Shown: positions 26,926-36,425 of the stretch, in pieces
Numbering within the stretch: the first letter of the stretch is position 1
Layout: each line of letters starts with the position of its first letter
Source: Deltaproteobacteria bacterium
GTDB lineage: Bacteria > Desulfobacterota > Desulfuromonadia > Geobacterales > Geobacteraceae
Reading direction: 5' to 3'
DNA: 64,000 nt
Assembly (NCBI GenBank): GCA_009668975.1
Contig: SBEG01000003.1
Location: 124,001 to 188,000, forward strand
Translations under genes and position numbers: made by a program
The notes under the pieces: generated by a model
What the model was told of the DNA's origin: nothing
What the model saw: only the letters and a program-made list of their open reading frames with translations
Databases searched by the model: none

Positions 26926-29658
26926 ATGAGAGCATTCACTGCAATCAAGAGAATCAAGCTGCTGGTAGTTCTAAGCCTATTTCTGGTGTCCGGGTGTGCG
27001 CAAAATGCCTATTCCGTCAAAGAGGATAGTGTGTCTGGTAGCGATACGGTTACTCTCCGTGATGTCACTGTTGCCGGCGAGGGGTATCAAACCAAAATTG
27101 TAATATCTGCTGATAAACCGCTAACGTATACCTTATACTCACTCAAGGAACCGCATCGGACGATTATTGATCTATCTCAGACAAAGCCCGGCACGGCTGT
27201 TGTTCCGCAACTTGCGGCAAATTCGCTGATAAAATCAATAGATCTTTCCGGCACCGAATTGACTGGTGGTACCCTCACCCGGCTGACTGTTGAAACAGCT
27301 GAAGAAGTCGAGTTTGTTGTTTCAAATGAGACGAATGATAAGACCAAGCTGGTAGTTGCCATTCCTTCACTGCCGGTGGCAGGAGCTAGCGTTTCAGCGC
27401 CTTCGAAATCTTTAGCGGCAGTTACTCCATCATCCTCAGTTGATGCTGTTTCATTGACCTCGGCAGCTCCCGATGCGCCAGTTGTAAATAATGATGTATC
27501 TTATCACGTAGTTTCATCCAACCCTTCCCCCGAAATTTCCTCGACTGCTCCTCAGGCAACCCCTTCAGAGGCAGCTCTGATCGCACTTGATGTCACAAAT
27601 ACTGGAATTGCCATTAATACCGGCTTGAAGCTTCAAAAATATAAGTATTTTGAATTGTCTAACCCTCAACGTCTGGTAGTTGATCTCTATAATGTAAAAA
27701 ACAATCTTGCTGCCAAATCTTTGCCCATCAGCCGTTTTGGAGTAGAAAACGCCAGACTCGGCGCTTACCCGGATAAAGTCAGAATTGTATTTGACTCTCA
27801 GAATAAGGTTTTTCCTCGCTACACGCTTGAGAAAACAGACAATGGTTTGTTAGTGCGTTTTGACGATCAGCAATCCGCCGCAATGGCGCCAGTCAGGACA
27901 ACACCAATTACCCGATCAGCGTCGTCAGAACCTGCAGCGGGAGGGGCAGTAAAAAGAGGTGCATCTTCTGTTGAATTTATTGATTTCAAGGTTATAGGTG
28001 ATATCTCTCGCGTTTCGATCTCTCTTGAGGGAGAGTGTGAGGTCGCCGGACCGACTAAAACTTCAGAGGGACTGGTTCTTACCTTTTCCAAATGCCTCCT
28101 GCCAAAACATTTGCAACGTCCTTTTGATACGAGTGCGTTTGCAAGTGTCGTAAAAAAAATTACCCCGTATCAAGTTACTGCTAAGGGACATAGAGATACA
28201 AAAATTCAGGTCAGCTTGCGAGAGGATTCAGCCTACTCGCTGAAAAAAGAAGGAAATGTATTTAACCTTGATATTGAAAATCCTCCGCATTCCCACAAAG
28301 AGGCGATGGCTCCAGCCAGACAGGTACCCGTGGTCGTTTCAGGTGCGAGGATTATCGAGCCAACTCCCCCTGCAGCTTCAACTAGCCCTGCGTTGAATAA
28401 TCAAGGGTATGTTCAGGATGAAACCAATAAGAAGTTTGGTAAGAAAGCGTATACCGGGAAAAGGGTCACACTTGAATTTGCAGATGCCGATATTCGTAAA
28501 ATTTTCCAGTTGATCGCTGAAGTGAGTAATCTGAATATCCTTGTTGGTGATGATGTTAGCGGGACAATTAGCATTAAACTTGTCAATGTTCCCTGGGACC
28601 AGGCGCTGGATGTCATTCTGGAAACCAAAGGTTTGGGAATGAAGCGTGCCGGAAATATTGTCCTGATAAAACCCAAAGAAAAAATAGTATCACTTGCTGA
28701 CGAAGAACTTGCTGCCACTCGGGCTTATGAGCGGACTCTTGAGCTTCGTACCAGAATCTTTGATATCAATTTCGCTTCGGTAACGGATGTCGCCGGACAG
28801 TTTCAGTCTTTCAAAAGCGAACGGGGTACGATCTCCGTAGATAACCGCACCAACCGAGTAATTGTTACCGATGTCGAACCTGCAATAGAAAAAATGGCAA
28901 ATTTATTGAAGGCGCTTGATATTCCGGAAAAGCAGGTTCTTATCGAAGCACGCATCGTCGAAGCAAGTTCCTCATTTGCCCAGGATCTTGGCATCCAATG
29001 GGGCATCCACTATCGTGACGCTTCTGCTTCCACCCTTGGTATAAACAGCCTGAATACCGGCTTTGGTGGGATCGTAACAAATGTCGCATCAGCGACCGGG
29101 TTACCCGCAGCCAGTGCGGCCGGAGGAGCATTGGGTCTTTCTTTTGGTAAATTAACCAGCAATATCCAGGTTGATCTCAGACTCTCCGCCGCCGCGGAAA
29201 ATGGCCAGGTGAAAATTATTTCAACGCCGAAAGTTGTGACGTTGAACAATAAATCAGCTAAGATCTCACAGGGGCAGATGATTCCATACTCAACTGTCTC
29301 CGCTGAAGGAACGAAGACGGAATTTGTTGAAGCTGCTTTGACCCTGGAAGTTACGCCACATATTACTGCGGACGGCAATGTTTCCATGAAAATCAAGGCT
29401 ACCAATAACTCAGCCGGTAGCGCTGCAACCGGAGTTGCTCCTCCAATTAATAAAAAAGAAGCGACAACTGAACTGCTGGTGCAGAGTGGCGAGACTACAG
29501 TTATTGGTGGAATTTATGTTGATACTGAAACCAATACTGATAGTGGAGTTCCTTTCTTGATGGATATCCCTATACTTGGTTGGCTGTTTAAATCAAATAA
29601 TCAACAAAAGACCAAAAGTGAATTGTTGATATTCATAACGCCAAAGATTGTGAGCTAA
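26926..29658 (+). CDS. pilQ: Type IV pilus secretin PilQ
   Basis: PilQ forms the outer-membrane channel through which the pilus passes. The 910-residue protein has up to three AMIN peptidoglycan-binding domains (about residues 35-145, 225-315 and 345-455), then an STN/N0 domain (RVTLEFADADIRKIFQLIAE, near 518), an N1 domain (near 600-670) and the secretin core ending with VPFLMDIPILGWLFKSNNQQ and LLIFITPKIV. The N-terminus reads LVSGCAQNAYS, a lipobox-like signal, so it may be lipidated, which many PilQ proteins are not. A Ser/Pro/Ala-rich linker joins the AMIN domains. AAGGAGA precedes the ATG. Confidence 0.95.
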   Translation: MRAFTAIKRIKLLVVLSLFLVSGCAQNAYSVKEDSVSGSDTVTLRDVTVAGEGYQTKIVISADKPLTYTLYSLKEPHRTIIDLSQTKPGTAVVPQLAANSLIKSIDLSGTELTGGTLTRLTVETAEEVEFVVSNETNDKTKLVVAIPSLPVAGASVSAPSKSLAAVTPSSSVDAVSLTSAAPDAPVVNNDVSYHVVSSNPSPEISSTAPQATPSEAALIALDVTNTGIAINTGLKLQKYKYFELSNPQRLVVDLYNVKNNLAAKSLPISRFGVENARLGAYPDKVRIVFDSQNKVFPRYTLEKTDNGLLVRFDDQQSAAMAPVRTTPITRSASSEPAAGGAVKRGASSVEFIDFKVIGDISRVSISLEGECEVAGPTKTSEGLVLTFSKCLLPKHLQRPFDTSAFASVVKKITPYQVTAKGHRDTKIQVSLREDSAYSLKKEGNVFNLDIENPPHSHKEAMAPARQVPVVVSGARIIEPTPPAASTSPALNNQGYVQDETNKKFGKKAYTGKRVTLEFADADIRKIFQLIAEVSNLNILVGDDVSGTISIKLVNVPWDQALDVILETKGLGMKRAGNIVLIKPKEKIVSLADEELAATRAYERTLELRTRIFDINFASVTDVAGQFQSFKSERGTISVDNRTNRVIVTDVEPAIEKMANLLKALDIPEKQVLIEARIVEASSSFAQDLGIQWGIHYRDASASTLGINSLNTGFGGIVTNVASATGLPAASAAGGALGLSFGKLTSNIQVDLRLSAAAENGQVKIISTPKVVTLNNKSAKISQGQMIPYSTVSAEGTKTEFVEAALTLEVTPHITADGNVSMKIKATNNSAGSAATGVAPPINKKEATTELLVQSGETTVIGGIYVDTETNTDSGVPFLMDIPILGWLFKSNNQQKTKSELLIFITPKIVS

Positions 29659-29743
29659 ATTCTGGAATAACCTCAAAATTGCAGCATGATGAATTATGTG
29701 ATACTTTTATTAAAACTATTGTATTCTAGTGGAGGTTTTTAAA

Positions 29744-30307
29744 GTGAAAAGATATCCAGTTATTAGTTGTGTATTGCTTATCCTGTCCCTATTTTTCTAT
29801 GGCTGTGGTGGGTCTGGTTCTACTGATTCACTAACTACGGGTACTACTGCTCAGGTCAGTGCCACAGTTAAAGATGGTGAACCTCTTGCCGTTTTTTCAG
29901 CCTACAGTAGTGGAACATTTACACCAGCAATCACTAGTTTTACGCTTGATAATAATGCTGTAAGTGGTGCGGTGAATCCATCTCCTGTTACTATTACCAA
30001 TATAAGCGTGAAGTATGATGCTCTGGAGTATGACAGTACACAGCATTTAACCTCTCCTGTAATCAGTACGGTCTATCAAATATCAGGTATTTCTGGCAGA
30101 ATTGATCCAAATGGCACTATTGATATAGACAATATGCCTATTTTTGATTCTTTTGTCGGTGTTCAAGGTATTCCTGCAGTTACGAGTCTTCTGGATCAAG
30201 GTGAGCAACTCCGTTACTCTGCTAAAGTGACATTTGATTTGAATGAAGACTTTAGTGACACACCATTGCACGTGACAGTTCCGGTCCTACTTTTTTTATC
30301 GAAGTAA
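29744..30307 (+). CDS. Putative lipoprotein downstream of pilQ
   Basis: I do not recognise the family. The 187-residue product has a lipoprotein signal with the lipobox LFFYGCGG followed by a Gly/Ser/Thr-rich stretch, then a beta-rich Ser/Thr/Asp-rich domain with ITNISVKYDALEY. The base composition is AT-rich. GTG 29744 is chosen because GGAGG (29731-29735) lies eight bases upstream; the in-frame GTG at 29729 would precede that site. It is followed by a strong terminator, so it closes the pilMNOPQ unit and might be a secretin-associated lipoprotein (pilotin-like), but there is no sequence evidence for that role. Confidence 0.7.
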   Translation: MKRYPVISCVLLILSLFFYGCGGSGSTDSLTTGTTAQVSATVKDGEPLAVFSAYSSGTFTPAITSFTLDNNAVSGAVNPSPVTITNISVKYDALEYDSTQHLTSPVISTVYQISGISGRIDPNGTIDIDNMPIFDSFVGVQGIPAVTSLLDQGEQLRYSAKVTFDLNEDFSDTPLHVTVPVLLFLSK

Positions 30308-30352
30308 TTGGTGCTGTGGTCTAGAGTTACTTATTTAATACCACTATATTTC

Positions 30353-30395
30353 GAAAGGAAATTCCGGCTCTGACGGAATTTCCTTTCTTTATTTC
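30353..30395 (+). terminator. Rho-independent terminator of the pilM-Q unit
   Basis: A perfect 14-base-pair stem (GAAAGGAAATTCCG, 30353-30366, with its complement 30374-30387) and a seven-base loop are followed by a T-rich stretch. The remaining bases up to aroC hold no visible gene. Confidence 0.88.
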
Positions 30396-30507
30396 GTCTA
30401 ATCTTTGTCGCGTGTTTATCCCTATGGAATTTTCCTCCCCTTGTAGACCATTCCGATTTGTGAGATAGTACAAAAAAATTATAGCAATTGTTATTGCTGG
30501 AGAAAAG

Positions 30508-31689
30508 ATGATTCGTTACCTTACAGCTGGTGAGTCCCATGGACCTCAACTTACCGCAATTGTGGAAGGATTACCATCGGGATTAAGAATATCTGATAAT
30601 TTTATTAATAAGGACCTTGTCCGTCGCCAGGGCGGCTACGGCCGCGGCGGCAGAATGCAGATTGAAAAAGATTCCGTCGAGATCCTCTCGGGCGTCCGCT
30701 GGGGCACAACGATCGGTTCTCCGGTTACCCTTTCCATTAAAAACCGCGACTGGGAAAACTGGAATGAGAAGATGTCTCCTCGGGAAGAATCCCGCGATGA
30801 CAGCATTCGTGTGACACGATCTCGTCCGGGACACGCCGACCTTGCCGGTGTGATGAAATACAATCAGAAAGATGTGCGCAATATCCTCGAGCGTTCCAGT
30901 GCCAGGGAGACGGCTATTCGGGTCGCAGTTGGCTCGCTTGCCAAGAGTTTCCTTGCTGAATTCGGTATTGCTGTGTACGGGTATGTATCAGAGTTGGGCG
31001 GAATCGTTGCCGTCCGGCCTGATGTTTCCCTTGCATCGCTTCAGGAAATGATCGCATCTTCCGAGTTCTATACTTTTGACGCCTCTGCTGAGAATCGCAT
31101 GAAGGCCTTGGTGGATAATGCACGTGAAGGTGGCGACTCGGTCGGCGGTATCATAGAAGTGACGGTTGTTAACGCACCCGTGGGTCTTGGTTCTCATGTT
31201 CAATGGGACCGGAAAATCGATGCACGACTGGCCATGGCAGTCATGAGCATTCAGGCTTTTAAAGGTGTTGAGGTCGGTATGGGATTTGAGGCTGCCCGGC
31301 GGCCAGGTTCCCAGGTGCATGACGAGATCTATTATGATTCCTTGCGTCTGACCCAGGGTGAAAGACTGGGATACTATCGAAAAACAAATAATGCCGGTGG
31401 CATCGAAGGCGGCATTACCAATGGCGAGGATATCGTCATCCGTGCGGCCATGAAGCCGATTCCTACTTTGTACAAACCGCTCATGTCGGTTGATATTGCC
31501 TCGCGGGAACCGGTTGAGGCAACAGTGGAGAGATCGGACGTTTGTGCAGTTCCAGCCGCGACTGTGGTTGCCGAAGCAGTTGTTGCCATAGAGATTGCCA
31601 ATGCCTTCCTGGAGAAATTCGGGGGTGATTCGATCGCGGAAATACACCGGAATTACGAAGCATACCTTGAGTATTTGAAGGGCATATGA
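30508..31689 (+). CDS. aroC: Chorismate synthase
   Basis: AroC converts EPSP to chorismate with reduced FMN, the last step of the shikimate pathway. The 393-residue product starts [21 protein letters not shown], the family's first signature, and contains the second, [13 protein letters not shown], with many Arg/His residues that bind flavin and substrate. The length fits the bacterial enzyme of the long type. It overlaps aroK by four bases and forms an aroC-aroK-aroB operon that follows the pilQ unit, an arrangement also known in other proteobacteria, where aroK-aroB lie next to pilQ. Confidence 0.97.
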   Translation: MIRYLTAGESHGPQLTAIVEGLPSGLRISDNFINKDLVRRQGGYGRGGRMQIEKDSVEILSGVRWGTTIGSPVTLSIKNRDWENWNEKMSPREESRDDSIRVTRSRPGHADLAGVMKYNQKDVRNILERSSARETAIRVAVGSLAKSFLAEFGIAVYGYVSELGGIVAVRPDVSLASLQEMIASSEFYTFDASAENRMKALVDNAREGGDSVGGIIEVTVVNAPVGLGSHVQWDRKIDARLAMAVMSIQAFKGVEVGMGFEAARRPGSQVHDEIYYDSLRLTQGERLGYYRKTNNAGGIEGGITNGEDIVIRAAMKPIPTLYKPLMSVDIASREPVEATVERSDVCAVPAATVVAEAVVAIEIANAFLEKFGGDSIAEIHRNYEAYLEYLKGI

Positions 31690-32198
31690 AGCAAAATGTT
31701 ATTTTAACCGGTTTTATGGGCACAGGTAAAAGCACTGTCGGAAGGGTGCTTGCCGCTCAACTTAAATATTCTTTTTGTGACCTTGACTCACTCATAGTGG
31801 AGGCGGAAGGTCGTTCCATCAACACTATTTTTGCCGACCAGGGAGAAGGCTACTTCCGGGAGGTGGAATCTTCGCTGTTAAAAGATGTTTTGCAGGAAGC
31901 TTCCCAAGTTGTTTCAACGGGTGGTGGTGCGATACTTCGTCAGGAAAATCGTGATCTCATGCATAAGTCGGGTGTTGTCGTAAATCTTGCGGCATCTCCG
32001 GAGCTGATATTACAGAGATTGCACTTGGATGAAAATCGGCCTCTGCTTCGAGATTCCAAAAATATTGCGCAGATTCAAAAACTGCTCATGGACCGGGAAT
32101 CGTACTATGCTGAGGCCGACATTAGAATTGACACTGACGGGAAAAATGTGGAAGATGTTGCCCGTGAGATCCTGGATTTTTTAGAAAGAGGGGCATAA
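31686..32198 (+). CDS. aroK: Shikimate kinase
   Basis: AroK phosphorylates shikimate at the 3-hydroxyl with ATP. The 170-residue protein has the P-loop [11 protein letters not shown], the shikimate-binding DLDSLI and the FREVE motif, the glycine-rich VVSTGGGA and the LID arginine in ENRPLLR. All catalytic residues seem intact. The start overlaps the aroC stop codon; aroB begins two bases after its stop, so the three are clearly co-translated. Confidence 0.96.
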   Translation: MKQNVILTGFMGTGKSTVGRVLAAQLKYSFCDLDSLIVEAEGRSINTIFADQGEGYFREVESSLLKDVLQEASQVVSTGGGAILRQENRDLMHKSGVVVNLAASPELILQRLHLDENRPLLRDSKNIAQIQKLLMDRESYYAEADIRIDTDGKNVEDVAREILDFLERGA

Positions 32199-32200
32199 AT

Positions 32201-33283
32201 TTGCAGAAACTTCTGGTGAGTCTTGGGGAGCGAAGTTACACCATTCAGATCGGCAACGGAATCCTTTCTTCTCTGGGCAAGTTGTGCTCTGAACTGGCTC
32301 TCGGGTCCACGGCAGCTATTGTGACGAATCCCACCGTCGGGAAGTTTTACTCCCAGGCAGTACAAGCATCTCTGGACAAGGCTGGATATGTTACGCACCT
32401 GATCGAAATCCCGGATGGGGAAGCCCATAAGAATTCCATAACACTCAATCGTATTTATGACGCTCTCCTCGAAGCTGGTCTTGGCCGCGATTCCTTCCTG
32501 GTTGCGCTTGGTGGCGGGGTAGTCGGTGATATGACCGGTTTTGCCGCGGCGACCTTTCTGCGGGGAATCCCTTTTATTCAGGTGCCGACAACTTTATTGG
32601 CACAGGTGGACAGCAGCGTCGGAGGCAAAACCGGCATTAATCATGCGTTGGGAAAAAACCTTATTGGTTCCTTTTATCAACCGAGCATGGTCCTGATTGA
32701 TACTGAGACCTTGACCACACTTCCAGACCGGGAATATTTCAGCGGGCTGGCGGAAGTGTTGAAATATGGGGTGGTTTGTGACCGGGACTTTTTTGCTTTT
32801 CTTGTGAACAATGTGGAGAATCTTCGGAAACGTGATCTGGCTTGCCTAAAAGAAGTCATCAGGATTTCTTGCTCACGCAAGGCGTCAGTTGTCGAGCGTG
32901 ATGAAAAAGAGGGCGGTTATCGTACCGTTCTCAATTACGGACACACCTATGCCCATGCCATTGAACGTCTTACCAACTATACTGCATTCCTGCACGGCGA
33001 GGCCGTAGCTATCGGTATGGTGCAAGCGGCAAAGCTTTCCGAGTTGAAGGGCTATGCTGATCGTCACGATACCGCGTCTATTCTCGAACTGTTAAAGTCC
33101 CTCGGCTTACCTGTTGACCTTGTTCCTTTCTCCGTTGATCAGTACTATCAGGCTTTACTGAAAGATAAAAAGATGCGCTCTCAAGGTATTAACTTCGTTT
33201 TCAATAAAGGGATTGGTGATTCCGTCATTGAAAACGTATCTGACTGGGACTTCCTGCTCCAGGTTGTTCGAGGTGAGGTGTAG
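32201..33283 (+). CDS. aroB: 3-dehydroquinate synthase
   Basis: AroB converts DAHP to 3-dehydroquinate using NAD and a divalent metal. The 360-residue protein has IPDGEAHKN, the NAD-binding GGGVVGDMTGFAAATFLRG, the substrate motif QVDSSVGGKTGINH, and the metal ligands Glu in GLAEVLKYG and His in YGHTYAHAIE and FLHGEAVAIG. The start codon is TTG (32201) with an AGAGGGG site about seven bases upstream; no ATG fits. The TPR gene follows directly. Confidence 0.96.
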   Translation: MQKLLVSLGERSYTIQIGNGILSSLGKLCSELALGSTAAIVTNPTVGKFYSQAVQASLDKAGYVTHLIEIPDGEAHKNSITLNRIYDALLEAGLGRDSFLVALGGGVVGDMTGFAAATFLRGIPFIQVPTTLLAQVDSSVGGKTGINHALGKNLIGSFYQPSMVLIDTETLTTLPDREYFSGLAEVLKYGVVCDRDFFAFLVNNVENLRKRDLACLKEVIRISCSRKASVVERDEKEGGYRTVLNYGHTYAHAIERLTNYTAFLHGEAVAIGMVQAAKLSELKGYADRHDTASILELLKSLGLPVDLVPFSVDQYYQALLKDKKMRSQGINFVFNKGIGDSVIENVSDWDFLLQVVRGEV

Positions 33284-33285
33284 TG

Positions 33286-34293
33286 ATGGAAAAGGAATCA
33301 ACCTCTTTCTGGGCGGATATTAAGAAGTATGAGGATAACCTGACAAAAGATCCGAATTCCTATTGTTTCGCCCCGCTCTCAGAGCTCTATCGTAAATTGG
33401 GCCTGCTGGATGATGCCGTAGCTGTAGCAAAGCAGGGGATAGCGACCCATCCGCTGTATGTCGGCGGTTTTATGGCATTAGGCCGCGCCTTGTATGAGAA
33501 GGGTAGTCGTGATGAGGCTAAAGCTGCATTGGAGAAAGTAGTCCTGGCAACACCGGAAAACTTGCTTGCACAAAGAATCCTCAGTCAGATATATCAGGAA
33601 GAAGGTAACCTGCCTGCCGCCGAACGGGCTCTGCAGCTTCTGGTTACTTTTAATCCCGAAGATACGGAAAGCTCCATTGCGTTAGAGGTGTTGCAAAAAT
33701 CGATGCATGTGTCCGCGGATTGTAACCCCCTTGCTGCCCCTTCTCCGGATTTGGTCGAAAATAGCAGCAAAGAAACTTCCGAAGTTTTTTGTTCAGCGGA
33801 AGAAGCACACTTGTCTGTCCCAACACAGCTTGAGGAGGTGCCTGAATCTAGCGATGCGGAAAATTCCCTCGACCAGTCCTGGTTTGCCGATGATTCTTTT
33901 TCGTTTGCTGAAACGCCGGAAACTGAAACCGGAATACTACCCTTGCCGACCGTTACCCTTGCGGAATTGTACGAAGTACAGGGCTTTCTGGAGAAGGCAC
34001 TGGACGTTTATCAGGACCTGCTGAAAAAAGACCCTGAAAGCCACCTGCTGCAGGAAAGAGTCACTGCCTTGTCGATTCGTCTGGCTGGAGAATCAAATCT
34101 CACATTGACTGAATCAATCTGTGCTGCTTCGGATATTGAAGATACAGGTTTACCTCAGGTTACTTCTACTGCGGAACTCACAGAATATGACCCCGGTTGT
34201 ATTTGTCCCAATGGTCAGGGGGCGGATGACAAGACCCTGGACGTGTTGGGGCAATGGCTTGAAGCTATCAGGAGGCGAAAAGTATGTCGATAA
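33286..34293 (+). CDS. Tetratricopeptide-repeat protein
   Basis: The 335-residue cytosolic protein contains several TPR helices in residues 20-130 (PLSELYRKLGLLDDAVAVAKQGI, AKAALEKVVLATPENLLAQRIL, AERALQLLVTFNPEDTESS) and again at about 230-265 (LAELYEVQGFLEKALDVYQDLLKKDPESH), separated by an acidic, Ser-rich linker. TPRs mediate protein contacts. The C-terminus (LDVLGQWLEAIRRRK) overlaps the next gene, a Roadblock/LC7 protein, by ten bases, so the two are translationally coupled and may form a complex. ATG 33286 is preferred over GTG 33283 on ribosome-site spacing. Specific function unknown. Confidence 0.85.
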   Translation: MEKESTSFWADIKKYEDNLTKDPNSYCFAPLSELYRKLGLLDDAVAVAKQGIATHPLYVGGFMALGRALYEKGSRDEAKAALEKVVLATPENLLAQRILSQIYQEEGNLPAAERALQLLVTFNPEDTESSIALEVLQKSMHVSADCNPLAAPSPDLVENSSKETSEVFCSAEEAHLSVPTQLEEVPESSDAENSLDQSWFADDSFSFAETPETETGILPLPTVTLAELYEVQGFLEKALDVYQDLLKKDPESHLLQERVTALSIRLAGESNLTLTESICAASDIEDTGLPQVTSTAELTEYDPGCICPNGQGADDKTLDVLGQWLEAIRRRKVCR

Positions 34294-34646
34294 AAACGGT
34301 TTTGCAGGAAATTGTTGAAAGTGTTGATGGGGCACTTGGTGCAGTAGTGATGGGCTATGACGGAATTCCGCTTGACGAATATATTCCGCAAGGTTCCCCT
34401 ATCGATTTGCAGGTATTATCCGTGGAATATGCTACTGTTCTCAAGGAAGTCAGGAAGGCGGTTGATGTCCTTGGTTCCGGTGTTATGGAAGAGATATCGA
34501 TCAATACTGATGTTTCCCGGGTCATCATCCGTGTTCTCGATGACGATCTGTTTGTAATACTTGCCCTGCTTCTCGACGGAAATTACGGTAAAGGGAGATA
34601 TGTCCTGCGACATCAGTCTTCCCGCATACTGGAAATACTCCAGTAA
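34284..34646 (+). CDS. Roadblock/LC7 domain protein (MglB-like)
   Basis: The 120-residue product is a single Roadblock/LC7 domain: it starts IKTVLQEIVESVDGALGAVVMGYDGIPLDEY and has the central VEYATVLKEVRKAVDVLGSG helix. In Myxococcus the related MglB is the activating protein of the small GTPase MglA, which governs polarity and pilus motility. No GTPase gene lies nearby here. It overlaps the upstream TPR gene, so a TPR-Roadblock partnership is likely. A longevin or Ragulator-like scaffold role is another possibility. Confidence 0.85.
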   Translation: MSIKTVLQEIVESVDGALGAVVMGYDGIPLDEYIPQGSPIDLQVLSVEYATVLKEVRKAVDVLGSGVMEEISINTDVSRVIIRVLDDDLFVILALLLDGNYGKGRYVLRHQSSRILEILQ

Positions 34647-34738
34647 TAGAGTGCTGCTTGACTCAATAACTTAGTAGTCTGCAGGGAAAATTGTGCGACT
34701 TCATTTCCAGTTATTCTTTTATAGGACTCGGGATTTTT

Positions 34739-35173
34739 ATGAAGATATTAGTGATACACGGTCCGAATTTGAACCTTCTCGGAACTCGCGAACCGGACGT
34801 CTACGGGATTTTTACCTTGGCTGACATTACGGCCTCTCTTTCACAAGTGGCTGCTGAACTGGAATGCGAAATTACCGAGATGCAGTCTAATTCCGAAGGC
34901 ACCCTTGTTGATACGATACAGGCGGCCAAAGGGATTTTCCACGGGATCCTCATCAACCCTGCTGCCTATACGCACACCAGTGTGGCAATTCGTGATGCCC
35001 TTTCCGCGGTTGCCCTGCCAACGGTAGAGGTACATCTTTCCAATATTCACAAGCGCGAGGAGTTTCGCCGGCATAGTTATATAGCCCCGGTTGCTGTCGG
35101 TCAGATTTCTGGTTTTGGTCCGGACAGTTACCTGCTCGGACTGCGAGCGCTGATAAACTATCTCCGGCAATAG
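34739..35173 (+). CDS. aroQ: Type II 3-dehydroquinate dehydratase
   Basis: AroQ dehydrates 3-dehydroquinate to 3-dehydroshikimate. The 144-residue length and the motifs [17 protein letters not shown] (with the active-site Tyr), [24 protein letters not shown] and [19 protein letters not shown] (catalytic His and Arg) identify the type II dodecameric enzyme. The start at 34739 gives the family's usual N-terminus; an in-frame start at 34691 has no support. It complements aroC-aroK-aroB just upstream; the step by AroE is not encoded in the window. Confidence 0.96.
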   Translation: MKILVIHGPNLNLLGTREPDVYGIFTLADITASLSQVAAELECEITEMQSNSEGTLVDTIQAAKGIFHGILINPAAYTHTSVAIRDALSAVALPTVEVHLSNIHKREEFRRHSYIAPVAVGQISGFGPDSYLLGLRALINYLRQ

Positions 35174-35188
35174 AGATTCATGGAAGAT

Positions 35189-35218
35189 CCCGGTTTTTGG
35201 TTGAAAAACGGGTTTTTT
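35189..35218 (+). terminator. Terminator after aroQ
   Basis: CCCG(G)TTTTT pairs with AAAAACGGG, nine pairs with one bulged G, followed by six T. It ends the aroC-aroQ stretch and precedes pepP. Confidence 0.7.
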
Positions 35219-35275
35219 CGCCCGCGTTAAGACCGGTTTTTTCCGGGAAAAAAGGATTGTAAAGAGAGATTGCTT

Positions 35276-36343
35276 GTGCTAAAAAACAGGGTCGCCGCCG
35301 CCAGGGAATTGCTGGAACGTTTTGAGATAGACGCTATACTAGTTTCTGACTTGAAGGATGTCAGGTACCTTACCGGATTTTCCGGCAGCGAGGGCCTTCT
35401 GTTGTTATCTAATACAGAGGTCACCCTCCTGGTCGACTCACGCTATACTGTCCAGGCGAAAAACGAGACGACAGGCTGTACGGTTGTAGAGTTCCGGGAG
35501 AAAAAGACGGCACTCGAAAACTTGGTTGCCGGGCAGGGTGTTACCGCTCTGGGTATTCAAGCGGAACGGGTGACCGTGTCATTTTATAATGAACTCAGCA
35601 AGCACCTTCCTTCTGTCCGTTTTGTTCAGATGGGTGCTGACCTTGCGTTGTTACGCGTGGTGAAGGACACGCGTGAGATTACCTGTCTGGAAAAAATAGC
35701 CAATATTGCATCCGAAGCTCTGCTTGGCACTTTACAGACGATTAAACCGGGAGATACGGAAAAAGATATTGCACTGCGTCTCGAGTTTGCCATGCGTAGG
35801 GCAGGCGCAGATGATAAATCCTTCGACAGTATCGTTGCTTCTGGTCAACGTGGGGCTCTTCCTCACGGTAGAGCAACCGGCAAACCAATTGCTCTTGGTG
35901 AGTTGATTACCATTGACTTTGGCGCTCTGCTCGATGGATATAACTCCGATGAAACAGTCACCGTTGCTTGCGGCGATCCGGACGAGACACAGCGAAAGAT
36001 CTACCAGATCGTAAAAGATGCCCATGACAAAGCAATTGATGCTGTCAGGCCTGGTGTGCGGTTAAAGGATCTTGATTCGGTTGCCCGGGAATATATCAGT
36101 CAAAAAGGTTATGGTGACTATTTTGGCCATGGTCTAGGGCATGGTGTCGGTCTGGATATTCACGAAAAACCGGTTGTATCCTTTCGCAGTGAAGACGTCG
36201 TGCGTGAAGGGATGGTGTTTACGATTGAACCCGGAATCTATATTCCAGGGTGGGGTGGGGTCAGAATTGAGGACTTGGTGGTCGCGACCTCTGAAGGATG
36301 TTGCTTGTTGTCACGGGTTCCCAAGGATTTAATGATACTTTAA
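35276..36343 (+). CDS. pepP: Xaa-Pro aminopeptidase (M24 family)
   Basis: This is a cytosolic M24 metallopeptidase that removes the residue before an N-terminal proline; family members also include prolidase (PepQ). The 355-residue protein has the creatinase-like N-terminal domain (YLTGFSGSEG) and the pita-bread catalytic domain with the five metal ligands: Asp in TIDFGA and SDETVT, His in GHGLGHGVGLDIHE, Glu in FTIEPGIY and Glu in GGVRIEDL. The GTG at 35276 is taken as the start because AGAGAG lies seven bases upstream; TTG 35270 is possible. Its location before accB-accC is a known arrangement. Confidence 0.9.
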   Translation: MLKNRVAAARELLERFEIDAILVSDLKDVRYLTGFSGSEGLLLLSNTEVTLLVDSRYTVQAKNETTGCTVVEFREKKTALENLVAGQGVTALGIQAERVTVSFYNELSKHLPSVRFVQMGADLALLRVVKDTREITCLEKIANIASEALLGTLQTIKPGDTEKDIALRLEFAMRRAGADDKSFDSIVASGQRGALPHGRATGKPIALGELITIDFGALLDGYNSDETVTVACGDPDETQRKIYQIVKDAHDKAIDAVRPGVRLKDLDSVAREYISQKGYGDYFGHGLGHGVGLDIHEKPVVSFRSEDVVREGMVFTIEPGIYIPGWGGVRIEDLVVATSEGCCLLSRVPKDLMIL

Positions 36344-36425
36344 TGCACCGGGCGGAAGAGTGCTCTTTCGTCACCAAAGCTGGTCCAATTGCTCCGGCGT
36401 GGACCTCTTCAAAAAGGAGAAGCCT

